Shown here piece after piece: positions 33,909 through 40,602 of a stretch of DNA of 64,000 bases. The notes below the pieces were generated by a model that made no database searches, was not told where the DNA came from, and was given only the letters and a program-made list of their open reading frames with translations. This DNA comes from JAHCHG01 sp041394845 (GTDB lineage: Bacteria > Acidobacteriota > Blastocatellia > Pyrinomonadales > Pyrinomonadaceae), in NCBI GenBank assembly GCA_041394845.1, contig JAWKHL010000001.1, positions 434,001-498,000 on the forward strand. The letters are read 5' to 3'. A program made the translations under genes and the position numbers. How positions within the stretch are numbered: position 1 is the first letter of the stretch; each line of letters starts with the position of its first letter.

Positions 33909-34322
33909 CATCACCTCTTCCTCATTAAACCTCGAACGATCCGCCTCCATCTCCCACGAACGGACGTCGGCGGCTTTGCCGTTCAAAACCGAAACGATTA
34001 TGTATGACCAGACCGGCAGGGCGTGATCCAGATCGAACTGCGACGGGACGGCCCTGTCGTTCGGGTGCGAGTGATAATAGCCGATGACGTCGAGTTTTTT
34101 CTCCCGCGCGTGGCGTTCGGCCCGGAGAACGTCTTTCGGCAGGATCAAAACGCGGTTGTGCCGTTCCGATTCTTCCATGGCGTTTTCCATCGGCAAAAGT
34201 TCGACCACCTCTTTTCGTCCGTCCTCAAACCGACCGATCAGCATCCCGCCGCATTCGTGCGGAAAAGTGCTTTCGCCGTGCCGTTCGATCTGTTCGATCA
34301 ATTTGTTGTTTATCGAAATCAT
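33897..34322 (-). CDS. mec: JAMM/MPN metallopeptidase, Mec+-like
   Basis: This 141-residue zinc peptidase has the full JAMM set: Glu23 in FPHECGGMLIG and H84-S-H86-P followed by PSQFD with Ser94 and Asp97. In M. tuberculosis the homologous Mec+ releases cysteine from the CysO C-terminus after its Gly-Gly. Other small JAMMs (for example QbsD) trim extensions after Gly-Gly of sulfur carriers. Here the next gene encodes a carrier whose Gly-Gly is followed by an E1 domain, so this enzyme could both free the carrier and remove cysteinyl groups (inference). The C-terminal residues VMNDG and the stop are encoded by the GGTGATG repeat array, so the repeat has reached into the gene end. Confidence 0.88.
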   Translation of the reverse strand: MISINNKLIEQIERHGESTFPHECGGMLIGRFEDGRKEVVELLPMENAMEESERHNRVLILPKDVLRAERHAREKKLDVIGYYHSHPNDRAVPSQFDLDHALPVWSYIIVSVLNGKAADVRSWEMEADRSRFNEEEVMNDG

Positions 34323-34334
34323 ATTTTTGGTAAT

Positions 34335-34418
34335 AATTGATAACGGAAAATGGATAATGGTGTTTTTTGCTCGAAAGATCTCTCATTATCCGTTATCCAT
34401 CATCAATTATTCATTTTA
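34335..34418. repeat. word-type inverted repeat (GGATAAT / ATTATCC)
   Basis: GATAACGGAAAATGGATAAT (34339-34358) pairs with ATTATCCGTTATCC (34385-34398) and neighbours. It fills the gap between the metB-type gene and the JAMM gene. Confidence 0.8.
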
Positions 34419-35598
34419 AGACCGCTTGCTCGATGTCGGCGATGATGTCTCCGATGTCTTCGATGCCGACCGAGATTCTGATCAATCCTTCCGAAATTCC
34501 AAGAGCGGCGCGGCGTTTCGGCGAGAGTTCACGGTGCGAACTCGTGGCCGAGTGCGAAACCAGCGTGTAAATGTCGCCGAGACTGGTTGCGCGGACCGCC
34601 AGTTTCAGATTGTCCATCAGGCGAAAGGCCGCCTCGCGCGTGTCGTCTTTCAGTTTGATCGAGACCAGAGCTCCGCCGTGTGGATCGCGTAAAACTTTTT
34701 TTGTCAACTCTTTATCGTCCGTTAATAGAGGATGATAAACCCTTTCGATCCGATCGTTTCCGGTCAGAGTCCCGGCCAGAATCTTTGCGTTCGAGCATTG
34801 CCTTTCGAGCCTCAAACCGAGCGTTTTGACGCCGCGCAAAATCTGATGCGCCTCCCAGACGCTCAAAACCCCTCCGACCAGTTTCATCACGCCGACCAGA
34901 TTTGGCCGGTCGAATTCCTCGTTCGAGATGACGATCCCGCCCAGCGAATCGGCGTGTCCGCCCAGATACTTGGTCGCCGAATGGACAGAAAAATCCGCGC
35001 CCAGAGTCAAAGGCCGACACAGATAGGGCGAGGCGAACGTGTTGTCAACGATCAGGCGCGCGCCCGATTCGTGGGCGATTTCGGCGACCGCTTCGATGTC
35101 GCAGATCTTAAGCAGCGGATTGGAGATGGTTTCCGCCAAAAGCACACGCGGTTTCGTTTCCCTGGCCTCATCGCGCAAACGGTCTAAATCGTTAAAGTCG
35201 GCCGTCCGGGTTTTTATTCCGAACGAGCCGAAGATCTTGCCCAGCAGATCGAACGACGCGCCGTAAAGATCCTGCGAGGCCAGAACGACCGCACCCGGTG
35301 CGAGTTCGCAGGCCGAAAGCGCCGCGTGAATGGCCGCCATTCCCGAAGCGTAGGCGACGGCGAATTTTCCATCTTCGATCGCCGCCAGAGATTCTTCGAG
35401 CGCCGCCACGGTCGGGTTTCCGTAGCGGGAATAAACGTAATCGCCGCCCTCACCGGCGAAAACCGCGTCCATCTGTTCCATCGAATCGTAAGTGTAAGTC
35501 GCCGTCGCATAGATCGGCGTCGCAACCGGTCTCCCGACCGGTCTCGCCCGCCTTTCCCCCGCGTGAACAAGTTTTGTGTTGATCGAAAATTCGCTCAT
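34411..35598 (-). CDS. metB: trans-sulfuration PLP enzyme (cystathionine gamma-synthase/lyase or homoserine sulfhydrylase)
   Basis: This 395-residue enzyme of the Cys/Met-metabolism PLP family (fold type I) has IYATATYTYDSMEQ, ASGMAAIHAAL, the aspartate of RLIVDNTFASPYLCRPL, the PLP lysine in VHSATKYLGGHADSLGG and LVSHSATSSHREL. Members either join an activated homoserine with cysteine or sulfide, or split cystathionine. The sequence alone does not separate MetB, MetC/CGL and MetY. The SAM-II-like aptamer just upstream favours a methionine-forming role. I use ATG 35598 (MSEFSINTKLVHAG) because the longer frame translates repeat sequence. It lies upstream of the JAMM and CysO-E1 genes on the same strand, so they may be co-transcribed. 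Confidence 0.88.
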   Translation of the reverse strand: MSEFSINTKLVHAGERRARPVGRPVATPIYATATYTYDSMEQMDAVFAGEGGDYVYSRYGNPTVAALEESLAAIEDGKFAVAYASGMAAIHAALSACELAPGAVVLASQDLYGASFDLLGKIFGSFGIKTRTADFNDLDRLRDEARETKPRVLLAETISNPLLKICDIEAVAEIAHESGARLIVDNTFASPYLCRPLTLGADFSVHSATKYLGGHADSLGGIVISNEEFDRPNLVGVMKLVGGVLSVWEAHQILRGVKTLGLRLERQCSNAKILAGTLTGNDRIERVYHPLLTDDKELTKKVLRDPHGGALVSIKLKDDTREAAFRLMDNLKLAVRATSLGDIYTLVSHSATSSHRELSPKRRAALGISEGLIRISVGIEDIGDIIADIEQAVLK

Positions 35599-35646
35599 AA
35601 ATCCAATCCAATCCAATCCAAAATCCAAAATCCGAAATCCAAAATC

Positions 35647-35687
35647 AAAAGGCTCTCGCGCTAAAGTCTTTAGCGCGAGAGCCTTTT
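35647..35687 (-). terminator. attenuator hairpin in the metB leader
   Basis: The 19-base arms AAAAGGCTCTCGCGCTAAA and TTTAGCGCGAGAGCCTTTT are exact complements around a three-base loop. On the minus strand the hairpin is followed by TTTTGATTTT and lies between the SAM-II-like aptamer and the start codon. Its CTTTAGC strand can alternatively pair with GCTAAAG in the aptamer (plus-strand positions 35710-35716), a plausible antiterminator. Confidence 0.85.
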
Positions 35688-35703
35688 ACAAAAAATTTTC
35701 TCT

Positions 35704-35757
35704 GCGGTTCTTTAGCAGTTTTTAACGTGGAGCAAGTTATCCTTAAATCGCCACGCC
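35704..35757 (-). ncRNA. SAM-II-like riboswitch aptamer
   Basis: Read on the minus strand, the segment has helix CGTGG / CCACG enclosing CGATTTAAGG and ACTTGCT, followed by TTAAAAACTGCTAAAG. This order and these conserved blocks (GATTTAA, CTTGC, GCTAAA) match the SAM-II (SAM_alpha, metX/metA leader) pseudoknot as I remember it. It sits about 105 bases upstream of a methionine-pathway gene and is followed by a terminator, so SAM binding would stop transcription. No covariance search was possible. Confidence 0.75.
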
Positions 35758-35880
35758 GAAACTCTTTCATTTGAGTTTCATGTCAATAAACGGCAATTTA
35801 ACAATTTGCCCGAAAGCGTGTCAAGCCGGGTTGATTCCAAATGGAGATTCATTTTGCTTTTAATCTTCAACGAGCGCCCG

Positions 35881-36258
35881 TCAGCAGGTCGAGTGAAACA
35901 GTCCTCCGACCGGCGTGTCTTCGGCGAGTTTGTTATAGAGTTCGACGGCCGCGCGGGTTTCTTCGACATGAACCGGGATCCCGCGCTGGCGCAGAAGATC
36001 GAGGGTTTCGGGGCAGGTCTGAAGAACAAGTTCCATGCCGCGGGTAAGGACGATGACCTGACTGCCGTGATCGAGAAGTTCCTCGACATCGGCGGGCTGA
36101 ATTCCGGGCACATGCCGCGTTCCTGTCTCGCTCCAGTCCCAGTCGCGACCTCCGCCGGGATAAAGTTTGAAATCTTTTCCGAGGCCGAGCCCTTCGACTT
36201 CCATTCTTCCCCAGGAAATATGCGTAATGCGCGGTGAGCGCCCCTTTAATTCATTCAT
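35881..36258 (-). CDS. Mth938/NDUFAF3-like domain protein
   Basis: This 125-residue protein matches the Mth938 fold family: ITHISWGRMEVEGLGLGKDF, GRDWDWSETGTRHVPGIQPA, VIVLTRGMELVLQTCPET and a C-terminal RAAVELYNKLAEDTPVGGLF. The family includes mitochondrial NDUFAF3 (complex I assembly) and many bacterial proteins with no assigned role. GGAAGG lies five bases before the ATG. It precedes the SAM-II leader of metB on the same strand with about 120 bases between, and it stands apart from the sulfur genes by function as far as known. Confidence 0.85.
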   Translation of the reverse strand: MNELKGRSPRITHISWGRMEVEGLGLGKDFKLYPGGGRDWDWSETGTRHVPGIQPADVEELLDHGSQVIVLTRGMELVLQTCPETLDLLRQRGIPVHVEETRAAVELYNKLAEDTPVGGLFHSTC

Positions 36259-36272
36259 TTTGCCTTCCTTTA

Positions 36273-36470
36273 CTACTTTTCTTTAACCAACATCCTCTCA
36301 AAATGTTCCCGCGAATCTGCGACAGACAATTCTTCCTTTGGATTCATACCGATGAATGGAAGAAGGACAATTCTGCCGTCAGGTGAAAAATCCAACATTT
36401 CACCTCCTCCGCTCGCGGCAAAATCCAGATAATCCGGGCAAATTCGGACGCCAAATGGTCTTTGTTGCAT
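36273..36470 (-). CDS. small hypothetical protein
   Basis: This 65-residue ORF is not recognised. It reads MQQRPFGVRICPDYLDFAAS, then GEMLDFSPDGRIVLLPFIGM and an acidic, helical end (VADSREHFERMLVKE). The middle looks like two beta strands, so it could be a small antitoxin-like or regulatory protein. The ribosome site is weak, and codon use is more AT-rich than in neighbouring genes. Its stop is 14 bases before the Mth938-type gene, which would allow co-transcription. Confidence 0.45.
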   Translation of the reverse strand: MQQRPFGVRICPDYLDFAASGGGEMLDFSPDGRIVLLPFIGMNPKEELSVADSREHFERMLVKEK

Positions 36471-36533
36471 TTAGGAAATCAGATCCTTTGGTTGAGGAGG
36501 CGTTCTTTTGGTTTCCTGGAATTTCACTGGTTC

Positions 36534-36577
36534 AAGTTGTTGATAATAATCAAAGCTTTGATTATTATCAACAACTT
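36534..36577. repeat. perfect 44-bp palindrome without loop
   Basis: The left arm AAGTTGTTGATAATAATCAA (continuing with AG) at 36534-36555 is the exact complement of the right arm at 36556-36577. On the plus strand it is followed by a run of six T. It lies 127 bases downstream of the cysM stop. Confidence 0.9.
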
Positions 36578-36624
36578 TTTTACAGGAAAAAAGTCGATCG
36601 GCACGCTCTTAAATTGTCAAAGAA

Positions 36625-36715
36625 CCATTGGAATTTGAGATTTGGGATTTGGGATTGCGGATTTTCTGGCAATCGAGCCAAATCCGCAATCCGCAATCCC
36701 AAATCAAAAAGTTTG
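36625..36715. repeat. word-type inverted repeat (GATTTGG / CCAAATC)
   Basis: GAGATTTGGGATTTGGGATT and GCGGATTTTC (about 36637-36666) face AAATCCGCAATCCGCAATCC and CAAATC (about 36680-36707), including the last codons of cysM. Confidence 0.8.
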
Positions 36716-37657
36716 ATCCCAAAATCTTTCGCTCAAATATCTGCCTCCGCCGTCGCAGAGGATCGTGACGATGACGGCTTTTTCCTTTAGTTCACGGGCT
36801 AGATTTATTGAGGCCGCTACGTTTGCGCCGGAACTGATGCCGACGAAGAGTCCTTCCTGGCGGGCCAGTCGGCGCGTCATCTCTTGCGCTTCTTCTGTCG
36901 AGATCTCCAGATTTTCGTCGGCCAGTCCGGCCTGGTAAATGCCGGGAACGCGGGCCGATCCCAGATGTTTCATTCCTTCGAGACCGTGGAGAGGCGAGTC
37001 GGGCTGGACGGAAATCGTTTGCACCATCGGGTTTATTTCTTTCAGACGGCGCGAGGTCCCGGTGAAAGTGCCGGTCGTTCCCAAACCGGCCACAAAATGT
37101 GTGATCCGCCCGAATGTCTGCCTCCAGATCTCCGGTGCGGTCGAGTGAAAATGCGCCCGCCAGTTGGCCTCGTTGTTGTATTGATCGGGATAGAAGTAGC
37201 GGTCGGGGAATTGGCGGACAAGTTCTTTGGCCCGCGCCTGAGCCCCGTCGGTCCCTTCGAGCGCGTCGGTTTCGATGATCTCCGCGCCGTAAAGCCGCAA
37301 AATTCGCTTTCGTTCGGGGCTGGCGTTTTTCGGCAGGGTCAAAGCCACCCGATACCCGCGCGCCGCACCGATCATCGCATAAGCGATGCCGGTGTTTCCG
37401 CTGGTCGCATCGAGGATCGTTTTGCTTTTGGTGAGTTCGCCCGAATTTTCGCCTTCGAGTATCATTGCCAAGGCGGCCCGGTCCTTGACCGAACCGCCCG
37501 GATTCATAAATTCGGCCTTGGCGTAGATCTCGATTTCGTCCGGCAGATCGTCGATGACGTTCCTCAAACGGATCAAGGGCGTATTGCCGATCCGCGATTC
37601 GAGCGAGTTATCCTCGGTTTGATAAGTTATTTTCGTTTCTAAAACAGCCGTTTGCAT
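36704..37657 (-). CDS. cysM: cysteine synthase, CysM-like
   Basis: This 317-residue fold-type-II PLP enzyme of the beta-substitution family binds PLP through Lys58 in FMNPGGSVKDRAA. The substrate loop is DATSGNTGIAYAM, the phosphate-binding glycine loop is FVAGLGTTGTFTG, and FVGISSGANVAASI lies near the end. Family members form cysteine from O-acetylserine, or from O-phosphoserine in CysO-dependent CysM, using sulfide or a sulfur-carrier thiocarboxylate. The nearby CysO-E1 fusion and Mec+-like JAMM suggest the carrier-dependent route, but the substrate cannot be read directly. The ATG at 37657 has AGGGG seven bases upstream. Directly before it lie a terminator and a leader ORF with five consecutive Cys codons. 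Confidence 0.92.
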   Translation of the reverse strand: MQTAVLETKITYQTEDNSLESRIGNTPLIRLRNVIDDLPDEIEIYAKAEFMNPGGSVKDRAALAMILEGENSGELTKSKTILDATSGNTGIAYAMIGAARGYRVALTLPKNASPERKRILRLYGAEIIETDALEGTDGAQARAKELVRQFPDRYFYPDQYNNEANWRAHFHSTAPEIWRQTFGRITHFVAGLGTTGTFTGTSRRLKEINPMVQTISVQPDSPLHGLEGMKHLGSARVPGIYQAGLADENLEISTEEAQEMTRRLARQEGLFVGISSGANVAASINLARELKEKAVIVTILCDGGGRYLSERFWDQTF

Positions 37658-37671
37658 AAATACCCCTGATC

Positions 37672-37731
37672 GAAAAAACAAAGCCGACCGCGAAATTTAA
37701 TGTTCGAGACATTCACGGTCGGCTGTTTTTT
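37672..37731 (-). terminator. attenuator hairpin before cysM (usable in both directions)
   Basis: On the minus strand AGCCGACCGTGAA pairs with TTCGCGGTCGGCT (13 pairs, one G-T) and is followed by TTGTTTTTTC, ending about 15 bases before the cysM start codon. On the plus strand the same hairpin is followed by eight T. Confidence 0.85.
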
Positions 37732-37750
37732 TTGTATTTTAGCGTTTACA

Positions 37751-37849
37751 TCAAGTTGTCCTAACGCTAAACCTCAGCCGCCGCGCCCGACAGGCGCATC
37801 CGTTACAACAGCAACAACAAATTCGGATTTTCGACTGAGTTTTCATCAT
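37751..37849 (-). CDS. putative cysteine leader peptide of cysM
   Basis: This 32-codon ORF starts with two ATG codons (37849 and 37846) and reads MMKTQSKIRICCCCCNGCAC before a basic tail and a TGA at 37751-37753. Five Cys codons follow each other (37805-37819), and seven of 32 residues are Cys. It lies about 95 bases upstream of a cysteine synthase gene and before a terminator hairpin. CGGCTG within the ORF (about 37775-37780) is complementary to CAGCCG in the terminator's first arm, giving a possible antiterminator when ribosomes stall at Cys codons. The ribosome site is weak. Similar Cys leaders are known in Actinobacteria; I know of none described in Acidobacteriota. Confidence 0.7.
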   Translation of the reverse strand: MMKTQSKIRICCCCCNGCACRARRLRFSVRTT

Positions 37850-37869
37850 TTTCTAAATCTTTACAAAAA

Positions 37870-37899
37870 AGTCTACATTCCGGACGCAGACGATGTCAA
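37870..37899 (-). promoter_or_regulatory. predicted sigma70-type promoter for the cysM leader
   Basis: On the minus strand TTGACA (37899-37894) and TAGACT (37875-37870) are separated by 18 bases. Transcription would begin around 37863, just before the leader ORF. Confidence 0.55.
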
Positions 37900-37900
37900 G

Positions 37901-37992
37901 ATGGTTTTGGATTTTGGGTTTTAGATTTTGGATTTTGGATTAAATTTCGAGGATAAATCCAAAATCCAAAATCTAAAACCCAAAATTTAAAA
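37901..37992. repeat. word-type inverted repeat (TTTTGGAT / ATCCAAAA)
   Basis: TTTTGGATTTTGGGTTTTAG and further TTTTGGAT words (37905-37939) are mirrored by ATCCAAAATCCAAAATCTAA and AACCCAAAAT (37957-37985). Confidence 0.85.
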
Positions 37993-37998
37993 GAGATG

Positions 37999-38032
37999 AA
38001 GCGGCTTATGATCGGGAAAACATAAGCCGCTT
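37999..38032 (-). terminator. hairpin, likely terminator of the pgm-ftsB unit
   Basis: AAGCGGCTTATG pairs with CATAAGCCGCTT around a ten-base loop. On the minus strand it is followed by the T-rich CATCTCTTTTAAATTTT, about 105 bases after the ftsB-like stop. Confidence 0.65.
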
Positions 38033-38138
38033 AAATGGCGGAAGGTTAAACTGTAGGCAAAGCGGAGCGGATAGGCAAAAGGCGGATTATTTAGCGGGTA
38101 GGCAGTTTATGCCGGAGAATGACTCTCCGCTAGGTAGC

Positions 38139-38453
38139 TTAATTCACCGGCACAAGAATCTTTTCATTCGGACGGCTCATTCCGATCTTGCGAGCTTCGC
38201 GCTCGATGATCCGGGAGTCCGTCTTCAATCCCTTGACTTCCTTTTGAAGTAATTCATTTTCAGTTGTCAATTGTTCAATCTCGGTCGTCAGAGTTTCATG
38301 CTGTGTCATTTCGGCTCTCAGCTCTGAGAAAGCGCGCAGATTGATGGCGATGCAAACCATAAAGGTTATCGAAACGATGACCGCAAAAACAAACCACTGT
38401 GGAGTTGTACTTGTCTGACGTTTCTCTAGTTTTGCGCGTTTTTTTTTACTCAT
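38139..38453 (-). CDS. ftsB: FtsB/DivIC-like septum initiator protein
   Basis: This 104-residue bitopic membrane protein has a basic cytoplasmic start (MSKKKRAKLEKRQ), one transmembrane helix (WFVFAVIVSITFMVCIAINL) and a periplasmic coiled coil (TTEIEQLTTENELLQKEVKG). It ends in the conserved EREARKIGMSRPNEKI, typical of the FtsB/DivIC family that links early and late divisome proteins with FtsL and FtsQ. It follows the phosphohexomutase gene by 13 bases on the same strand and is probably co-transcribed. The longer frame upstream overlaps that gene, so I choose ATG 38453. Confidence 0.85.
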   Translation of the reverse strand: MSKKKRAKLEKRQTSTTPQWFVFAVIVSITFMVCIAINLRAFSELRAEMTQHETLTTEIEQLTTENELLQKEVKGLKTDSRIIEREARKIGMSRPNEKILVPVN

Positions 38454-38466
38454 AACGGCAGAACTG

Positions 38467-39858
38467 TTAGTCCAGTAAGTAGCGATGGCCTTGCTCAAGT
38501 AACACCTCCAAATCTTCCCTGTTTTCGCTTTCAGCGTAAATTCTGACCAGCGGTTCGGTGCCGGAAGGACGCATCAGCATCCAGCTTTTATCGGCAAAAA
38601 TGAATTTTACGCCGTCCGTTCGATCTATTTTTTCAATCTTTCTTCCCGCTATTTCATGCGGATCTTGAGATAACTTATCTTTAAGCATTTGGGCGACTTC
38701 CGGCGTCAGTTTGACTCCGATGCGGCCCGATTCCAGTTTGCCGACGCGCCCGTAAAGTTCTTCGAGTTGCTCGGTCAGGCCGGTTCCCCGGGCGGCGACC
38801 GCTTCGGCCGCCAGCAGACAGGCCAGAATGCCGTCCTTTTCGGGGTAATGCCCTCGGATCGAAAGCCCGGCGGATTCCTCTCCGCCGAGGATGATCTCGT
38901 CTTTATTTATCAATTCGCCGATGAACTTGAAACCGACCGGCGTCTCGTAAAGTCTGATGCCCCGGTTTTCGGCCACCCGGTCGACCAGATGAGTCGTTGC
39001 CACGCTGCGGGCGACCCCCAGCATCCAACCCCTCGATTCCACCAGATAATCCGTCAAAAGCGCGATCAGCTGATTGGGCTCGATAAATTGGCCGTTGCTG
39101 TCGATCACTCCGAAACGATCACCGTCCCCGTCCGTGGCCAGCCCGAGCGTCAGGTTGCCGGACGTGACTTTCTCGCGAAGTTCATCCAGATGATCTTTGC
39201 CGGGTTCGGGGGAGCGGCCGCCGAAAGTAACATCGCGCCAGTCGTGAATGGTTTCGCACTCCAAACCGTTGTCGCGCAACAGTTTGTCAAGGTAACCGCG
39301 ACCCGTTCCCCAAAGCGCGTCGTAGGCGTATTTGCCACGGGCGGCGGCGATCTGGTCGAGGCGCAACTTGCTTTTCAAATCTTCCAGATAATCGGGGCGT
39401 GGGTCGAATTCTTCGATTGAACCCCCGCCCGCGGTTTCGGCCTTGGCACCCATTTCGAAATTGCTTTCAATTCGTTTGGTTATTTCCGGCAGAGCCGGGG
39501 CACCGTCCGATGTGGAAAACTTGATACCCTGGTATTCAGGCGGATTATGCGAAGCGGTAAAATTTATTCCGCCGGCCGCTTTTTGATTCCGGATCGTATG
39601 GGAAATCGTCGGCGTCGGCGTCGGATTCTGGCATAAAAGAACCCGAAATCCTTTGTCTTTGGCGATTTCAGCCGCCACTGCCGAAAAAGTCTCTCCCATA
39701 AACCGCGAATCATGTCCGATGATCAGGGACTGACCGCTTTCCTTATAATTGTCTTTCAAATAACTGCAAATCGCTTCGGTTACAAGCCTGACATTTTCAA
39801 AAGTGAAGTCATCGGCAATGATCGCTCTCCACCCAGATGTACCGAAACGAATTGACAT
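38467..39858 (-). CDS. phosphoglucomutase/phosphomannomutase family protein
   Basis: This 463-residue alpha-D-phosphohexomutase interconverts sugar 1- and 6-phosphates. All four active-site motifs are visible: substrate/start motif RFGTSGWRAIIAD, phosphoserine loop NFTASHNPPEYQG, metal-binding ATDGDGDRFGVID, sugar-binding GGEESAGLS and phosphate-binding RPSGTEPLVRIYAE. It may make glucose-1-phosphate for glycogen or sugar-nucleotide precursors; the exact sugar is not readable. ATG 39858 begins MSIRFGTSGWR; the 11 upstream codons in the longer frame are unlikely to be used. GGAAAGA lies about seven bases upstream. It forms a unit with ftsB. Confidence 0.93.
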   Translation of the reverse strand: MSIRFGTSGWRAIIADDFTFENVRLVTEAICSYLKDNYKESGQSLIIGHDSRFMGETFSAVAAEIAKDKGFRVLLCQNPTPTPTISHTIRNQKAAGGINFTASHNPPEYQGIKFSTSDGAPALPEITKRIESNFEMGAKAETAGGGSIEEFDPRPDYLEDLKSKLRLDQIAAARGKYAYDALWGTGRGYLDKLLRDNGLECETIHDWRDVTFGGRSPEPGKDHLDELREKVTSGNLTLGLATDGDGDRFGVIDSNGQFIEPNQLIALLTDYLVESRGWMLGVARSVATTHLVDRVAENRGIRLYETPVGFKFIGELINKDEIILGGEESAGLSIRGHYPEKDGILACLLAAEAVAARGTGLTEQLEELYGRVGKLESGRIGVKLTPEVAQMLKDKLSQDPHEIAGRKIEKIDRTDGVKFIFADKSWMLMRPSGTEPLVRIYAESENREDLEVLLEQGHRYLLD

Positions 39859-40602
39859 AAAATCTTTCCAAGGTCTAAAGTATGACTTCAAAAGAATCTA
39901 AACTTTACTTTTATTTCAAATGGGTTTGGTTTAGAGATCTTATTTAGTTTTGTTGTTTTTTTCCGAAATTAAAGGGCTATCTCAGAAGTAGAACCAAACT
40001 ATCATAATCCGTTTAATTCTGTAAAGACATTTTTAGGTGTTGTTAAACTTCTTTATTTTCAATGGTTTGGAACTATTAGTTTAAGTGATTGTTCAACAGA
40101 GTGCTTAAACGTGAACGTTAGGTGAACGGAAATCCACCTTTTTATCAGGCCTGTGAAAATTCCCAGTAATTACAGGTGTCTTGTGAAAAAAAATCTCACG
40201 GCAAATGTGGAAAAACTTTAAACAGCAGTTTAAGTAGATTAATTTGATCCGAGAAAACAACTGAAAATCTTTCGGGTTTTGAGAAGGCTTGTCTGTGTCA
40301 AATGGCTACAGATAGGCCGGTTTTTTGTTTGGCGTGTTAATTGGCTACAGTATGAGGATCTGTCATTTTACCCTTTCTTGCGCGGTAAACTGTTAAAAAC
40401 AAAAGAGGATAACTCTTCGTGCGGGAAGCGGCACAGTATTTGCCAATAAATATTAATAAGGATAGTGTGTTCTCCAAATCTACTAAGCCAAAATTATCGA
40501 GAAATTATTAAGTATTATTTAGGTTTGCATGCCTTAAAGTGCGTTAGAACACACCCAGATTTATCAAAATAAAGGATTTTTCTTGTTGGAGAAAAGAAGA
40601 TT
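39859..40602. other. long AT-rich regulatory region with a 17-bp direct repeat
   Basis: This 744-base gap between divergent genes has no credible ORF on either strand. It contains GTGTCAAATGGCTACAG (40295-40311) and GTGTTAATTGGCTACAG (40334-40350), imperfect direct repeats spaced 39 bases apart (close to four helical turns). They lie about 250-310 bases upstream of the radical SAM gene and look like paired binding sites for a regulator. The remaining sequence gives no clear RNA element. Confidence 0.5.

Noticed and set aside
36534..36577. Terminator for cysM
   Set aside because: The T-run is on the plus strand while cysM is on the minus strand, and the palindrome has no loop. It is listed as a repeat instead.
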